From JASGDC01 sp047606545 (GTDB taxonomy: Bacteria; Actinomycetota; Actinomycetes; Actinomycetales; Micrococcaceae): a DNA stretch of 64,000 nt. The notes under the pieces were generated by a model. The model did not search any database. It was not told the origin of the DNA and worked only from the letters and a program-made list of their open reading frames with translations. The stretch spans positions 1-64,000 of the forward strand of contig JASGEI010000014.1 in assembly GCA_047606545.1 (NCBI GenBank). The letters run 5' to 3'. The stretch's first letter is position 1; each line of letters starts with the position of its first letter. Positions 8,824 through 17,431 of the stretch are shown piece by piece. The position numbers and the translations under genes were made by a program.

Positions 8824-9795
8824 ATGAACTTTAACACTAATGTTAGCAGAAAACATCATTTTGCGGTGTCTCCATTCGTATCTTTTGAACGAGAAGATTG
8901 GGCAAAACAAGCGCCAGAAATTGAAGTTAAGCTTAACGAAAGAGATATTAAAGAGATTCGAGGCATTGGAGATCCATTAAATCTCAAAGAAGTTGAAGAA
9001 ATCTATTTACCTTTATGTAGGTTAATAAATATGTATGTGGATTCTAAAACTCTACTATATAAACAAACTGCTGAATTCCTGGGGGATACGAGTAAAAAGA
9101 CGCCTTTTATTATTGGATTAGGTGGTTCAGTAGCAGCTGGAAAATCTACTACTGCACGCTTACTTCGAGAACTGCTCTCCCGTTGGCCAAGCAACTCCGA
9201 TGTCCAACTAGTCACTACCGATGGATTCCTATACCCTAATTCTGTACTTGAAGAAAAAGGATTAATGGAACGTAAAGGTTTCCCAGAATCTTATGATCAG
9301 CGCAAACTTCTTGAATTTATCTCAGAAGTAAAAGGGGGAGCTGAAACTGTGACCGCACCCTGGTACTCACATGTAACCTACGACATTGTACCTGATAAGG
9401 AAGTAGTAGTCTCATCTCCAGATATTTTGATTGTAGAAGGGCTTAATGTATTATCACCGCCTCCAACTAACAAAGATCATAATCCTCAAGTAGCAGTAAG
9501 TGATTTCTTTGACTTTAAGCTCTATGTTCATGCAGAGTTAGAGTATTTGGAACAGTGGTATCTAGAACGCTTCATGAAACTTCGCGACTCGGCATTTACT
9601 GATCCCGAAAGTTATTTCAGCCAGATTACTCAAATTAATGAAACTGAAGCTAAAAACCTTGCTATCCAAGTTTGGCGCAGTATTAATAAGCCAAATTTGC
9701 TTGAAAATGTATTGCCTACCCGAGGTAGGGCACACTTAATTTTGAACAAAGGTGCAGACCACCTGGTAGATTCTATACAATTACGTAAGCGTTAA
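8824..9795 (+). CDS. coaA: Type I pantothenate kinase
   Basis: Phosphorylates pantothenate, the first committed step of coenzyme A synthesis. The 323-residue length fits. The P-loop GGSVAAGKS lies at residues 100-108 and is followed by SDVQLVTTDGFLYPN, a region conserved in type I CoaA. The N-terminus SPFVSFEREDW...IRGIGDPLNLKEVEEIYLPL matches actinobacterial CoaA. About 14 residues precede the usual start, so a slightly later start is possible. TATAAT directly abuts the ATG. The gene shares a 39-bp promoter region with glmS. Confidence 0.95.
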   Translation: MNFNTNVSRKHHFAVSPFVSFEREDWAKQAPEIEVKLNERDIKEIRGIGDPLNLKEVEEIYLPLCRLINMYVDSKTLLYKQTAEFLGDTSKKTPFIIGLGGSVAAGKSTTARLLRELLSRWPSNSDVQLVTTDGFLYPNSVLEEKGLMERKGFPESYDQRKLLEFISEVKGGAETVTAPWYSHVTYDIVPDKEVVVSSPDILIVEGLNVLSPPPTNKDHNPQVAVSDFFDFKLYVHAELEYLEQWYLERFMKLRDSAFTDPESYFSQITQINETEAKNLAIQVWRSINKPNLLENVLPTRGRAHLILNKGADHLVDSIQLRKR

Positions 9796-9912
9796 TTCAG
9801 GTAATTTAATAAAAAATTTAGGAATCTTCCCAGCAATTTTGTAGGTTTAAGGTTCATAATTTACGTATCAAGGATTTATTTCCTCCCTAACTACACGGAA
9901 AGAGCATCATTT

Positions 9913-10560
9913 ATGAGCACTGAGCATGGAACTGAGCTTAAAACTTGGGAAAAGTTTGGGCGTTTTACCTTGCCTATTGGGCTGGTAGCAGTGATGTGGG
10001 TAATCCAGATTATTAATATGACTGGGTGGCTTAACAAGCTATTGGGTCTTCGCGCACGTAAAGTTTCAAGTTTATTTGATATCTTTACTTTTCCATTTGT
10101 GCATGCTAATTTGGCACATATTATTGGAAATTCTATTCCCCTATTGATACTTGGGTGTGTAATCGCCTTAGGTGGAACGAAAATTTATGCACAAGTAACT
10201 GCACTAATCATAACGATTTCAGGCTCTATGCTATGGATTGTGGGTCCATCTTACACCATTACCATAGGAGCTTCTGGACTGGTATTTGGCTATATTACTT
10301 ATCTTGTTGGTAGAGCTTATTTCTTTAAATCTGGTTTCTTAAAAATAGGCTATATGGCTATTGCTATTATCGTTACCATTTTCTATGGCTTCGTATTAAT
10401 TGGTGGAATTACCCCAATGGTTAGAAGTGGTATATCTTGGCAAGCTCACTTATGTGGTGCAATAGCTGGAATACTGACTGCAAAAATTCTAAGCACCGGA
10501 AAACTTTCTAACGAACATAAACGTGCGCTTGAACGTGAATCAGAACTAGACTGGACTTAA
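9913..10560 (+). CDS. Rhomboid family intramembrane serine protease
   Basis: A 215-residue polytopic membrane protein with about six transmembrane segments. The rhomboid catalytic dyad is visible: S121 in GASG within one hydrophobic segment, and H179 in WQAHLCGAIAG in the last. The oxyanion asparagine N73 sits in HIIGNS. It probably cleaves membrane-anchored substrates, but the substrate is unknown. The 3' end overlaps the convergent glmM by 4 bp. A plus-strand start after coaA with a 117-bp gap suggests its own promoter. Confidence 0.88.
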   Translation: MSTEHGTELKTWEKFGRFTLPIGLVAVMWVIQIINMTGWLNKLLGLRARKVSSLFDIFTFPFVHANLAHIIGNSIPLLILGCVIALGGTKIYAQVTALIITISGSMLWIVGPSYTITIGASGLVFGYITYLVGRAYFFKSGFLKIGYMAIAIIVTIFYGFVLIGGITPMVRSGISWQAHLCGAIAGILTAKILSTGKLSNEHKRALERESELDWT

Positions 10561-11909
10561 TTATCCAGTGATAGTTCTGATTCTACAATCTTAGCTAAAC
10601 GCTTAGCACTTTGACGTGCTTGAGCTTCAGTACCAGCCTCAACCATAACGCGTACTAACGGCTCAGTTCCTGAAGGGCGAAGTAATACTCGCCCAGTATC
10701 ACCAAGCTCCGTCTCTAACTCTTCTACAGCTTCTAAAACAACTCTGTTTTTGTCACAGGCACTCTTATCTACATTTTTAACGTTAATAAGCACCTGTGGT
10801 AACTTCTTCATTACATTAGCAAGTTCTTGCAAACTCTTACCAGTACGCGCAACTTCAGCAGCTAGATGTAAGCCAGTAAGAACACCGTCACCAGTAGTCG
10901 CATATTCACTCATGATTACGTGCCCTGATTGCTCTCCGCCAAGAGAAAACTCACCATTACGCATCGCTTCAAGCACATAACGGTCACCTACTTGAGTTTG
11001 AACTAACTCAATACCATTTTCTTTAAGAGCAAGCTTAAGTCCCAAGTTACTCATCACAGTGCCGACAAGTACATTATCTTTAAGTACACCACGATCTTTC
11101 ATTGAAAGTGCCAAAATAAGCATAATTTGATCACCATCGATCACTTTACCCTCATGATCGACTGCTAGACAACGGTCAGCATCACCATCATGAGCAAAGC
11201 CCATATCGGCACCTAAACTAACTACTGCCTCCTGCAATTTTTCCATATGAGTGGAACCACAACCTTTGTTAATGTTAAGACCATCTGGTTCGGCACCAAT
11301 AACAATAATATCCGCCCCAGCGTTCTTAAAGGCCTGCGGAGAACAGCCACTAGCAGCACCATTTGCACAGTCTAGGACAATCTTTAGTCCCTTAAGACTC
11401 TGACCTCGCATACTAGAAAGCAAATGCAGCACATAACGATCTTCTGCATCGGCAAAACGACTAATCCTTCCAACTTCATCACCAGTTGGAAGAGTTAAAT
11501 TTTCTTTCATTTTTGCTTCAATAGCTTCTTCAATAGCATCATGCAATTTTTGACCGCCTCGAGCCAAAAACTTAATTCCATTATCAGGAGCAGGGTTATG
11601 TGAAGCTGAAATCATCACACCAAAATCAGCATTATCGTCTAAGACTAGATAAGCAGCTGCGGGTGTAGGCACTACACCTGCATCATGAACATCTACACCA
11701 GCGCTTGCAAGGCCTGATTGAACTGCAGCTGTAATAAATTCACCACTTGCACGTGGGTCCCTTGCTACAACTGCTTTAGGTTTATGATCTTTATCACTAG
11801 CCCCCAAAATGAAAGCTGCTGCTTGTGAAACTTTTAATGATAGGTCTGCGTTAACGACCTCGCCGTTAGCTAAACCTCTAATACCGTCTGTACCAAAATA
11901 TTTTGCCAT
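10557..11909 (-). CDS. glmM: Phosphoglucosamine mutase
   Basis: Converts glucosamine-6-phosphate to glucosamine-1-phosphate for UDP-GlcNAc synthesis, following GlmS. The start is placed at the MAKYFGTDGIRG methionine (11909), as in the family. An upstream TTG (11957) would add 16 atypical residues. The phosphoserine loop ISASHNPAPDNG places the active serine at about residue 103. The Mg-binding DGDADR motif and the C-terminal RPSGTEPLVRVMVE phosphate-binding loop are present. Repeat copy B and the rpsI terminator lie upstream, so it is probably transcribed separately. Confidence 0.95.
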   Translation of the reverse strand: MAKYFGTDGIRGLANGEVVNADLSLKVSQAAAFILGASDKDHKPKAVVARDPRASGEFITAAVQSGLASAGVDVHDAGVVPTPAAAYLVLDDNADFGVMISASHNPAPDNGIKFLARGGQKLHDAIEEAIEAKMKENLTLPTGDEVGRISRFADAEDRYVLHLLSSMRGQSLKGLKIVLDCANGAASGCSPQAFKNAGADIIVIGAEPDGLNINKGCGSTHMEKLQEAVVSLGADMGFAHDGDADRCLAVDHEGKVIDGDQIMLILALSMKDRGVLKDNVLVGTVMSNLGLKLALKENGIELVQTQVGDRYVLEAMRNGEFSLGGEQSGHVIMSEYATTGDGVLTGLHLAAEVARTGKSLQELANVMKKLPQVLINVKNVDKSACDKNRVVLEAVEELETELGDTGRVLLRPSGTEPLVRVMVEAGTEAQARQSAKRLAKIVESELSLDN

Positions 11910-11991
11910 AGATAACATAATACCAACTTTTATGATGTTTCCATCACAAACTTTCAAGGTTTAAATACCCTCTTTTCTACTTTAACTCCTC

Positions 11992-12057
11992 ATTTTCTTA
12001 CTAAAACTATATTTCCACCTCATATTTGCCATGGAAATTACTGTTTACAAAGAAAAT
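11992..12057 (-). repeat. 66-bp palindromic repeat, copy B
   Basis: It starts ATTTTCTTACTAAAAC and ends in AAGAAAAT, with ATTTCCAC at positions 20-27. This is the most diverged copy in its right arm (TTTACAAAG in place of TTTAGTAAG), but it has the same 66-bp length without gaps. It lies 22 bp beyond the rpsI terminator and about 80 bp before glmM. Confidence 0.8.
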
Positions 12058-12079
12058 ATTCGAAGACTTTTAAAGCATA

Positions 12080-12112
12080 AAAATACCCATGCCATAATGA
12101 CATGGGTATTTT
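12080..12112 (-). terminator. rplM-rpsI terminator
   Basis: A 12-bp perfect stem (12080-12091 with 12101-12112) with a 9-nt loop lies 15 bp after the rpsI stop. On the minus strand it is followed by a T run. Confidence 0.85.
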
Positions 12113-12126
12113 GTAGTCTTGTAAGA

Positions 12127-12666
12127 TTAACGCTTACTGAACTGTGGAGCCTTGCGAGCTTTCTTAAGACCAGCTTTCTTACGCTCCTTAACACGAGCGT
12201 CACGAGTCAGAAATCCAGACTTTTTAAGCTTTGGACGGTTATTATCCTGATCGATGTCATTTAGCGCACGTGCAATTGCAAGACGCAAAGCACCTGCCTG
12301 ACCGCTTGGTCCACCACCTTGAATACGAGCAACTACGTCATAACCATTTTCAAGATTTAACAATGTAAATGGATCATTAACTAATTGCTGATGAAGCTTA
12401 TTTGGGAAATATTCTTCAAGTGAACGACCGTTAATCGCCCAAGTTCCAGAACCTGGGTTTAGACGTGCACGAGCAATTGCTTGCTTGCGACGACCAACAG
12501 CAGCGCCACTTTGCACTAGTGCAGGGCGCGCTTCCTCGGTTTTAGCTTCGCTACGAGGTGTTTCACTTGTGTATTCAGTGAGTTCTGCAGCATCATCTTG
12601 CTGATCTGTAGCTGGAACAGTTTCCTGATCCTCTACTACAATCTGCTCTTCGTTATTTTGAGCCAC
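12127..12666 (-). CDS. rpsI: 30S ribosomal protein S9
   Basis: Component of the 30S head whose C-terminal tail reaches the P site. The core (about 52-179) contains GRRKQAIARARLNPGSG and ends in the basic ...KKARKAPQFSKR tail with the terminal arginine typical of S9. The first 50 or so residues are an acidic, Glu/Thr-rich extension absent from short S9 proteins; such extensions occur in actinobacteria. It sits 26 bp behind rplM and is followed by a terminator. Confidence 0.97.
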   Translation of the reverse strand: MAQNNEEQIVVEDQETVPATDQQDDAAELTEYTSETPRSEAKTEEARPALVQSGAAVGRRKQAIARARLNPGSGTWAINGRSLEEYFPNKLHQQLVNDPFTLLNLENGYDVVARIQGGGPSGQAGALRLAIARALNDIDQDNNRPKLKKSGFLTRDARVKERKKAGLKKARKAPQFSKR

Positions 12667-12692
12667 GTTTCTCCTTGAGATTTATAAGTTTG

Positions 12693-13136
12693 TTACTGGG
12701 CAACCTGAGAAATTTCGAAAGGCTGTGGGTTTTGAGCAGCATGTGGATGCTCTGAACCTGCGTAGACTTTCAATTTAGATACGGTTTTAGCTCCTAAAGA
12801 GTTTTTAGGTAGCATGCCCTTAATAGCTTTTTCAACAGCACGAACTGGGTGCTTTTCTAGAAGTTCTGCATAGCTAGTTGAACGCAGACCACCTGGATAA
12901 CCAGAGTGACGGTATGCGCGCTTCTGTTGAAGTTTAGAACCTGTCAAAGCAACCTTTTCGGCATTAACGATGATGACGAAATCCCCGGTATCTGCATGGG
13001 GTGCAAAAATTGTCTTGTGCTTACCACGTAGAAGTGTTGCAGCCTGGCTAGCAAGACGGCCAAGTACAACATCAGTAGCATCAATTATATGCCATTGACG
13101 AGTTACATCGCCTGGCTTCGGAGTATAAGTACGCAC
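12693..13136 (-). CDS. rplM: 50S ribosomal protein L13
   Basis: Early-assembling 50S protein of normal length (147 residues). The start MRTYTPKPGDVTRQWHIIDATDVVLGRLAS and the motif NAEKVALTGSKLQQKRAYRHSGYPGG are characteristic. First gene of the rplM-rpsI operon, with a strong promoter at 13232-13260 and a leader of about 90 nt with two small hairpins. Confidence 0.97.
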   Translation of the reverse strand: MRTYTPKPGDVTRQWHIIDATDVVLGRLASQAATLLRGKHKTIFAPHADTGDFVIIVNAEKVALTGSKLQQKRAYRHSGYPGGLRSTSYAELLEKHPVRAVEKAIKGMLPKNSLGAKTVSKLKVYAGSEHPHAAQNPQPFEISQVAQ

Positions 13137-13173
13137 GAGTATATTGCCTTCGTTTCTAGTTTCGATTTATTTT

Positions 13174-13194
13174 GTAATACCTATCTAGTATTAC
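13174..13194 (-). promoter_or_regulatory. Hairpin in the rplM leader RNA
   Basis: A perfect 7-bp stem (13174-13180 with 13188-13194) lies in the transcribed leader between the promoter and rplM. A second small hairpin (GCCT/AGGC) lies just upstream of it. Leaders of r-protein operons are often autoregulatory; a role here is inference. Confidence 0.4.
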
Positions 13195-13231
13195 GCCTGT
13201 TTTATAGGCACGGCTCTTACACCGACTCTTA

Positions 13232-13260
13232 ATTATAGCTTGATATAAAAACTGAGTCAA
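13232..13260 (-). promoter_or_regulatory. Promoter of rplM-rpsI
   Basis: The minus strand reads TTGACT, 17 bp, TATAAT, close to the housekeeping sigma consensus. The predicted start is about 90 nt before the rplM start codon. Confidence 0.8.
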
Positions 13261-13273
13261 ACAATAAAAATTA

Positions 13274-14131
13274 TTACTTTTCACGCTTTGCTCTAGTCAA
13301 AGTAGCACGTTGTGCCCATTGGTTTTCATCGGGGTATGCAATTTCTTCTAATACTAGTGCATGGCCAGGTGCAATATTGGCTTCTGGATTACGCTCTTGC
13401 TTTTTAAGCCTTTCGTAGAGCCACTTCGGCTCTCTTTCTCCGCTGCCGACCATTAAAGTGGCACCTACTAGAGAACGCACCATATGGTGGCAAAAAGCAT
13501 CAGCTTTTAAATGTGCAGTCACTAGCTCATCACCATGTCGTTCCCAAAAAAATTCTTCCAACACCCGTGTCGTAGTAGCCCCCACACGTGGCTTACAAAA
13601 AGCAATAAAATCATGCTTACCTAATAGCATTTCAGCTGCAATGTTCATTTTAGAGACATCAAGCTGACCACGATAGTGCATGACATGATTACGATTTAAC
13701 GGATTCCAGCCAAACTGTTTATCCTCGATAGTATAAGAATAACGTCGCCATAATGCTGCAAATCTAGCGTCAAAATCTTCACTAACCACCTCAGCAGCTT
13801 TTATTTCAATTGCACCTTTAGCAAATCTACCAATTCGTTTTGACAAAATTAGATTAACCAATCCTGCAATCCGACGAATAAAAGCTTCTGAAGTATCAGT
13901 ATAATTGCATACGAACTTCTGCCATTCAGATTCTTCAAGATCAAAATGTGCGACTTGTCCATTTGCATGCACTCCCGTATCAGTACGCCCAGCTACTGTA
14001 GTTCGTACTAATCTGCCAGTAATAGTACTTAAGGCTTCTTCTAAAATCCCTTGAACAGTGGGAGCATTCGGTTGAATCCCCCAACCATTAAATGATGAAC
14101 CATCATAAGCAAGTGTTACTTTAATCCGCAT
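13274..14131 (-). CDS. truA: tRNA pseudouridine(38-40) synthase
   Basis: Isomerises uridines 38-40 in the anticodon arm of tRNAs. The 285-residue length is normal. The catalytic aspartate D51 is in AGRTDTGVHANGQVAHF, and RRYSYTIED and CHHMVRSLVGAT are family signatures. Position between rplQ and rplM is standard in actinobacteria. A hairpin terminator between rplQ and truA suggests only read-through expression or its own promoter. Confidence 0.95.
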   Translation of the reverse strand: MRIKVTLAYDGSSFNGWGIQPNAPTVQGILEEALSTITGRLVRTTVAGRTDTGVHANGQVAHFDLEESEWQKFVCNYTDTSEAFIRRIAGLVNLILSKRIGRFAKGAIEIKAAEVVSEDFDARFAALWRRYSYTIEDKQFGWNPLNRNHVMHYRGQLDVSKMNIAAEMLLGKHDFIAFCKPRVGATTTRVLEEFFWERHGDELVTAHLKADAFCHHMVRSLVGATLMVGSGEREPKWLYERLKKQERNPEANIAPGHALVLEEIAYPDENQWAQRATLTRAKREK

Positions 14132-14156
14132 ATTTTGACTTTATCCTAATACAAAT

Positions 14157-14187
14157 AAAGAGACCAGCAATATTAGCTGGTCTCTTT
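14157..14187 (-). terminator. Terminator after rplQ (end of alpha operon)
   Basis: A perfect 12-bp stem (14157-14168 with 14176-14187) with a 7-nt loop, 18 bp past the rplQ stop. A modest T-rich tail follows on the minus strand. Confidence 0.8.
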
Positions 14188-14204
14188 ATTTAACGAAAAT
14201 TTAA

Positions 14205-14804
14205 TTAAGCGTCTTTGTCTTTTTTCTCGTCAGCATCTGATTTTTCTTCATCATCAGCCTCAGTTTGTTCGTATTCAGTAGTTTCTTCTGCATCGACTAC
14301 TAAGTTTTCCTCAGTTTCTGGTGCTTCAGTTACTTCTTCAGCCTCTGCTGCTTCTTCTTCAACCTCAGCAACTTTAGTGTTGTGCGGTTTCACTTCAGCA
14401 GTATCTGACGCTTTCTTTTCAGACTTCTTCGAAGTCTTTGGAGCTACTGTTTCTGTAACAAGTTCGATTACTGCCATTGGCGCATTATCACCTTTACGGT
14501 TACCAATTTTAGTAATACGAGTATAACCACCTTCACGATTTTCCATTGTTTCAGCAATGTCAGTAAATAATTCGTGAACAGTAGTCTTATCTTTAATAAT
14601 TGACGCTACGCGACGACGAGAGTTTAAGTCACCCTTTTTAGCAAGAGTGATAAGGTTCTCAGCGAATGGGCGTAGAGCCTTTGCCTTAGACTCAGTAGTC
14701 TTAATACGCTTGTGCTCAAAAAGTGAAGCAGAAAGGTTCTGCAACATCAACTTCTGGTGCGAAGCGCTTCCTCCAAGACGACGTCCCTTAGTTGGGGTTG
14801 GCAT
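14205..14804 (-). CDS. rplQ: 50S ribosomal protein L17
   Basis: The L17 core is residues 1-118 or so (MPTPTKGRRLGGSASHQKL start, KALRPFAENLITLAKKGDL motif). The remaining 80 residues are an acidic, low-complexity Ala/Glu/Asp/Lys tail (195-199 KDKDA), far longer than the minimal bacterial L17. It follows rpoA by 9 bp and ends the alpha operon before a terminator. The tail is probably disordered; its function is unknown. Confidence 0.96.
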   Translation of the reverse strand: MPTPTKGRRLGGSASHQKLMLQNLSASLFEHKRIKTTESKAKALRPFAENLITLAKKGDLNSRRRVASIIKDKTTVHELFTDIAETMENREGGYTRITKIGNRKGDNAPMAVIELVTETVAPKTSKKSEKKASDTAEVKPHNTKVAEVEEEAAEAEEVTEAPETEENLVVDAEETTEYEQTEADDEEKSDADEKKDKDA

Positions 14805-14813
14805 TCTTTTCTC

Positions 14814-15839
14814 CTATTCTTCTTCTGCTTCAGAGTCAGAGAAGATCATTGTTCCATCATTCTCTTCAGTATCGTTGATATCTGCAGTAAGCTCAAATCC
14901 CGGAGGTGAATCTTTTAGAGCTAAGCCCATTTCATTAAGCTTTGCTTTAACCTCAACAATTGATTTTGAACCAAAGTTACGGATTTCCATCAGGTCTGCT
15001 TCTGAACGGGCTACTAATTCACCTACAGTATGGATACCTTCACGCTTTAGACAGTTGTATGAACGCACTGTAAGATCCATGTCCTCTATTGGAACAGCAA
15101 GATCTTGAGCTAGCGCTACATCTGTAGGCGAAGGACCAATTTCTATACCTTCAGCTTCTGGGTTCAGTTCACGAGCTAAACCAAATAGTTCGACTAGTGT
15201 AGTACCTGCAGAAGATAGAGCATCAGCTGGGGTGATTGAGTTCTTAGTTTCAACATCAATAATTAGCTTATCGAAGTCCGTACGTTGCTCGACACGAGTA
15301 GCTTCTACGCGGTAGCTAACCTTCAAAACTGGTGAATAAATTGAGTCAACTGGAATACGTCCAATTTCTGACTCTCCAGTCTTGTTTTGCTGTGCAGAAA
15401 CATAGCCACGACCACGCTCTACAGTAAGTTCAGCTTCAAACTTACCCTTAGAGTTAAGTGTAGCAATGTGAAGATCTGGATTATGGATTTCTACGCCTGC
15501 TTGAGTCTCAATATCAGCTGCAGTAACTTCTCCTGCACCTGACTTACGCACATAAATTACCACTGGTTCATCGTGCTCGGAAGAAACAACTAGGTTCTTC
15601 AGATTCAAAATGATTTCAGTTACGTCCTCTTTAACACCTGGAACTGTAGTGAATTCATGTAGTACATCTTCGATATGGATGCTAGTAATAGCTGCACCTG
15701 GAATCGAAGAAAGTAGGGTACGACGCAATGAGTTACCAAGCGTGTATCCGAAACCTGGCTCAAGCGGTTCGATAATGAACTGTGAGCGGTTATCAGCGAT
15801 TGTTTTTTCAGATAAAGTTGGTCGTTGTGCAATCAGCAC
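14814..15839 (-). CDS. rpoA: DNA-directed RNA polymerase subunit alpha
   Basis: Assembly scaffold of RNA polymerase. The N-terminal dimerisation domain (about 1-230) has LEPGFGYTLGNSLRRTLLSSIPG. The C-terminal domain (about 250-320) has the LKREGIHTVGELVARSEADLMEIRNFGSKS helix-hairpin-helix that contacts UP elements. The start is GTG with GAAAGGA upstream. The 341-residue length fits, with a short acidic tail. No rpsD lies between rpsK and rpoA. Confidence 0.97.
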   Translation of the reverse strand: MLIAQRPTLSEKTIADNRSQFIIEPLEPGFGYTLGNSLRRTLLSSIPGAAITSIHIEDVLHEFTTVPGVKEDVTEIILNLKNLVVSSEHDEPVVIYVRKSGAGEVTAADIETQAGVEIHNPDLHIATLNSKGKFEAELTVERGRGYVSAQQNKTGESEIGRIPVDSIYSPVLKVSYRVEATRVEQRTDFDKLIIDVETKNSITPADALSSAGTTLVELFGLARELNPEAEGIEIGPSPTDVALAQDLAVPIEDMDLTVRSYNCLKREGIHTVGELVARSEADLMEIRNFGSKSIVEVKAKLNEMGLALKDSPPGFELTADINDTEENDGTMIFSDSEAEEE

Positions 15840-15854
15840 TTAATTTTCCTTTCA

Positions 15855-15885
15855 GCAAAGTCACCTTGCATCTATGGCACTTTGC
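15855..15885 (-). promoter_or_regulatory. Hairpin just upstream of rpoA ribosome site
   Basis: A 7-bp perfect stem (15855-15861 with 15879-15885), partly extended by a GG/CC pair, lies in the 95-nt rpsK-rpoA gap and ends shortly before the GAAAGGA ribosome site. It could be a processing or translational control element. The position normally held by rpsD in many bacteria is occupied only by this gap. Confidence 0.4.
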
Positions 15886-15939
15886 CTGTCTCGTTTAGCG
15901 GATAAGGGAGTGATTTCCGAGAAAACGGAAAGGCGTGTG

Positions 15940-16344
15940 TTACACACGGCGTCGTTTCGGTGGGCGGCAACCATTGTGAGCTGCTGGAGTCACATCCTGG
16001 ATTGAGCCAACCTCTAGACCAGCTGCCTGCAATGAACGAATTGCTAGTTCACGACCAGAACCTGGACCCTTCACAAAGACATCAACTTTGCGCATTCCGT
16101 GCTCTTGTGCACGCTTTGCTGCAGCTTCTGCAGCTAGCTGAGCAGCGAAAGGGGTAGATTTACGAGAACCTTTGAATCCTACGCCACCTGCTGAAGACCA
16201 TGAAATTACAGCACCAGTTGGGTCTGTGATTGAGATGATTGTATTGTTAAAAGTACTTTTAATGTGCGCTTGTCCTACCGCAACATTCTTTCTATCTTTA
16301 CGACGTGGCTTACGAGCCCCGCCAGCTCCTGCCTTTATGGCCAT
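15940..16344 (-). CDS. rpsK: 30S ribosomal protein S11
   Basis: 30S platform protein, 134 residues. Recognised by NVAVGQAHIKSTFNNTIISITDPTGAVISW, VKGPGSGRELAIRSLQAAG and the basic ending NGCRPPKRRRV. It lies 51 bp after rpsM in the alpha operon. Confidence 0.97.
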   Translation of the reverse strand: MAIKAGAGGARKPRRKDRKNVAVGQAHIKSTFNNTIISITDPTGAVISWSSAGGVGFKGSRKSTPFAAQLAAEAAAKRAQEHGMRKVDVFVKGPGSGRELAIRSLQAAGLEVGSIQDVTPAAHNGCRPPKRRRV

Positions 16345-16395
16345 TAATTACTCCTAATATGGATCTAATAACGTGAGAAAAAGTTTAATTAACTA

Positions 16396-16770
16396 TTAAA
16401 CTGCTTTCTTCTTACCAGCCACAGTACGAGCTGGGCCTTTACGAGTGCGGGCATTAGTCTTTGTGCGCTGACCACGCACAGGAAGGCCGCGACGATGGCG
16501 CAAGCCTTGGTAACTACCAATTTCAACTTTACGTCGAATATCTGCAGCTACCTCACGACGAAGGTCACCTTCAACCTTAAAGTTTTGCTCAATGTAATCA
16601 CGTAGCAAACCTAATTGGTCATCAGTAAGATCTTTAACTCGAGTATCTGGATCAATGTCAGTCGCCTTTAGAGTGCGCTGAGCATTTGGTTTCCCTACTC
16701 CATAAATATATGTAAGTGCAATTTCCACGCGCTTTTCACGTGGGATATCAACACCTGCAATACGTGCCAT
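16396..16770 (-). CDS. rpsM: 30S ribosomal protein S13
   Basis: Forms intersubunit bridges from the 30S head. 124 residues starting MARIAGVDIPREKRVEIALTYIYG, with the C-terminal RHRRGLPVRGQRTKTNARTRKG. A 128-bp gap separates it from rpmJ, longer than elsewhere in this operon, with no obvious promoter. Confidence 0.97.
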   Translation of the reverse strand: MARIAGVDIPREKRVEIALTYIYGVGKPNAQRTLKATDIDPDTRVKDLTDDQLGLLRDYIEQNFKVEGDLRREVAADIRRKVEIGSYQGLRHRRGLPVRGQRTKTNARTRKGPARTVAGKKKAV

Positions 16771-16898
16771 ATGGGTACGTTGCTCCTTGTTAACTATTTG
16801 AAGGTCTTAGACATTCTGTCCTTATTAATTTAGGTCCCTAGCCTTCAACCCAGGGGTGTCACAGTTTTACTGCGTAGAATGCCTCTTTAACTTATTTG

Positions 16899-17012
16899 TT
16901 AGCCTTGACGTTGCTTGTGACGTGGGTTTTCACAAATAACCATCACGCGACGGTTACGACGAATAACCCTACATTTTTCGCACATAGGCTTAACGCTTGG
17001 TTTTACTTTCAT
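16899..17012 (-). CDS. rpmJ: 50S ribosomal protein L36
   Basis: A 37-residue gene reading MKVKPSVKPMCEKCRVIRR at its start. The zinc ligands C11, C14, C27 and H32 are all present, so this is the zinc-binding (C+) form. It starts 8 bp after the infA stop, in the standard infA-rpmJ-rpsM order. Confidence 0.95.
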   Translation of the reverse strand: MKVKPSVKPMCEKCRVIRRNRRVMVICENPRHKQRQG

Positions 17013-17020
17013 TGCCGTCC

Positions 17021-17242
17021 TTATGATCTGTAACGGTAAACGATACGGCCACGATTTAAGTCATATGGACTCATTTCAACCGCGACTCTATCTTCAGGGA
17101 TAATCTTGATGTAATTTTGACGAACTTTACCAGAAATTGTAGCTAAGAGAACATGGTCATTCTCAAGTTTTACGCGGAACATTGCATTTGGAAGTGCTTC
17201 AATTACTGTTCCTTCTACTTCAATAACGCCTTCTTTAGCCAT
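17021..17242 (-). CDS. infA: Translation initiation factor IF-1
   Basis: A 73-residue S1-fold protein that binds the 30S A site. Reads MAKEGVIEVEGTVIEALPNAMFRV and ends VEMSPYDLNRGRIVYRYRS, nearly the consensus. The ATG at 17242 with a GGTG site upstream is preferred over the GTG two codons earlier. It is the first gene of the alpha operon here because the adk-map side is separated by a plus-strand island. Confidence 0.97.
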   Translation of the reverse strand: MAKEGVIEVEGTVIEALPNAMFRVKLENDHVLLATISGKVRQNYIKIIPEDRVAVEMSPYDLNRGRIVYRYRS

Positions 17243-17288
17243 AATCACCGTCTCAGTTCTTAAAATAATTACACACGATCAACAGTAG

Positions 17289-17318
17289 ATTATACGCCTA
17301 ATATATCCATAAACGCAA
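17289..17318 (-). promoter_or_regulatory. Promoter of infA and the alpha operon
   Basis: The minus strand reads TTGCGT, 18 bp, TATAAT, about 45 bp ahead of the infA start. A dedicated promoter is expected because infA is no longer linked to map. Confidence 0.65.
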
Positions 17319-17431
17319 ATAGAAAATAAAAAAATATGATAATCCTAAAAGGTTAAAATACATTAAACATATTTTCAGTTAGACTACTTAGAATACAATA
17401 AAAGCAATCCCCTCATAAGAATCCAAAAATC

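Noticed and set aside
11910..11957. Upstream TTG start for glmM
   Set aside because: It would add 16 residues not found in the family ahead of MAKYFGTDGIRG and has no ribosome site.
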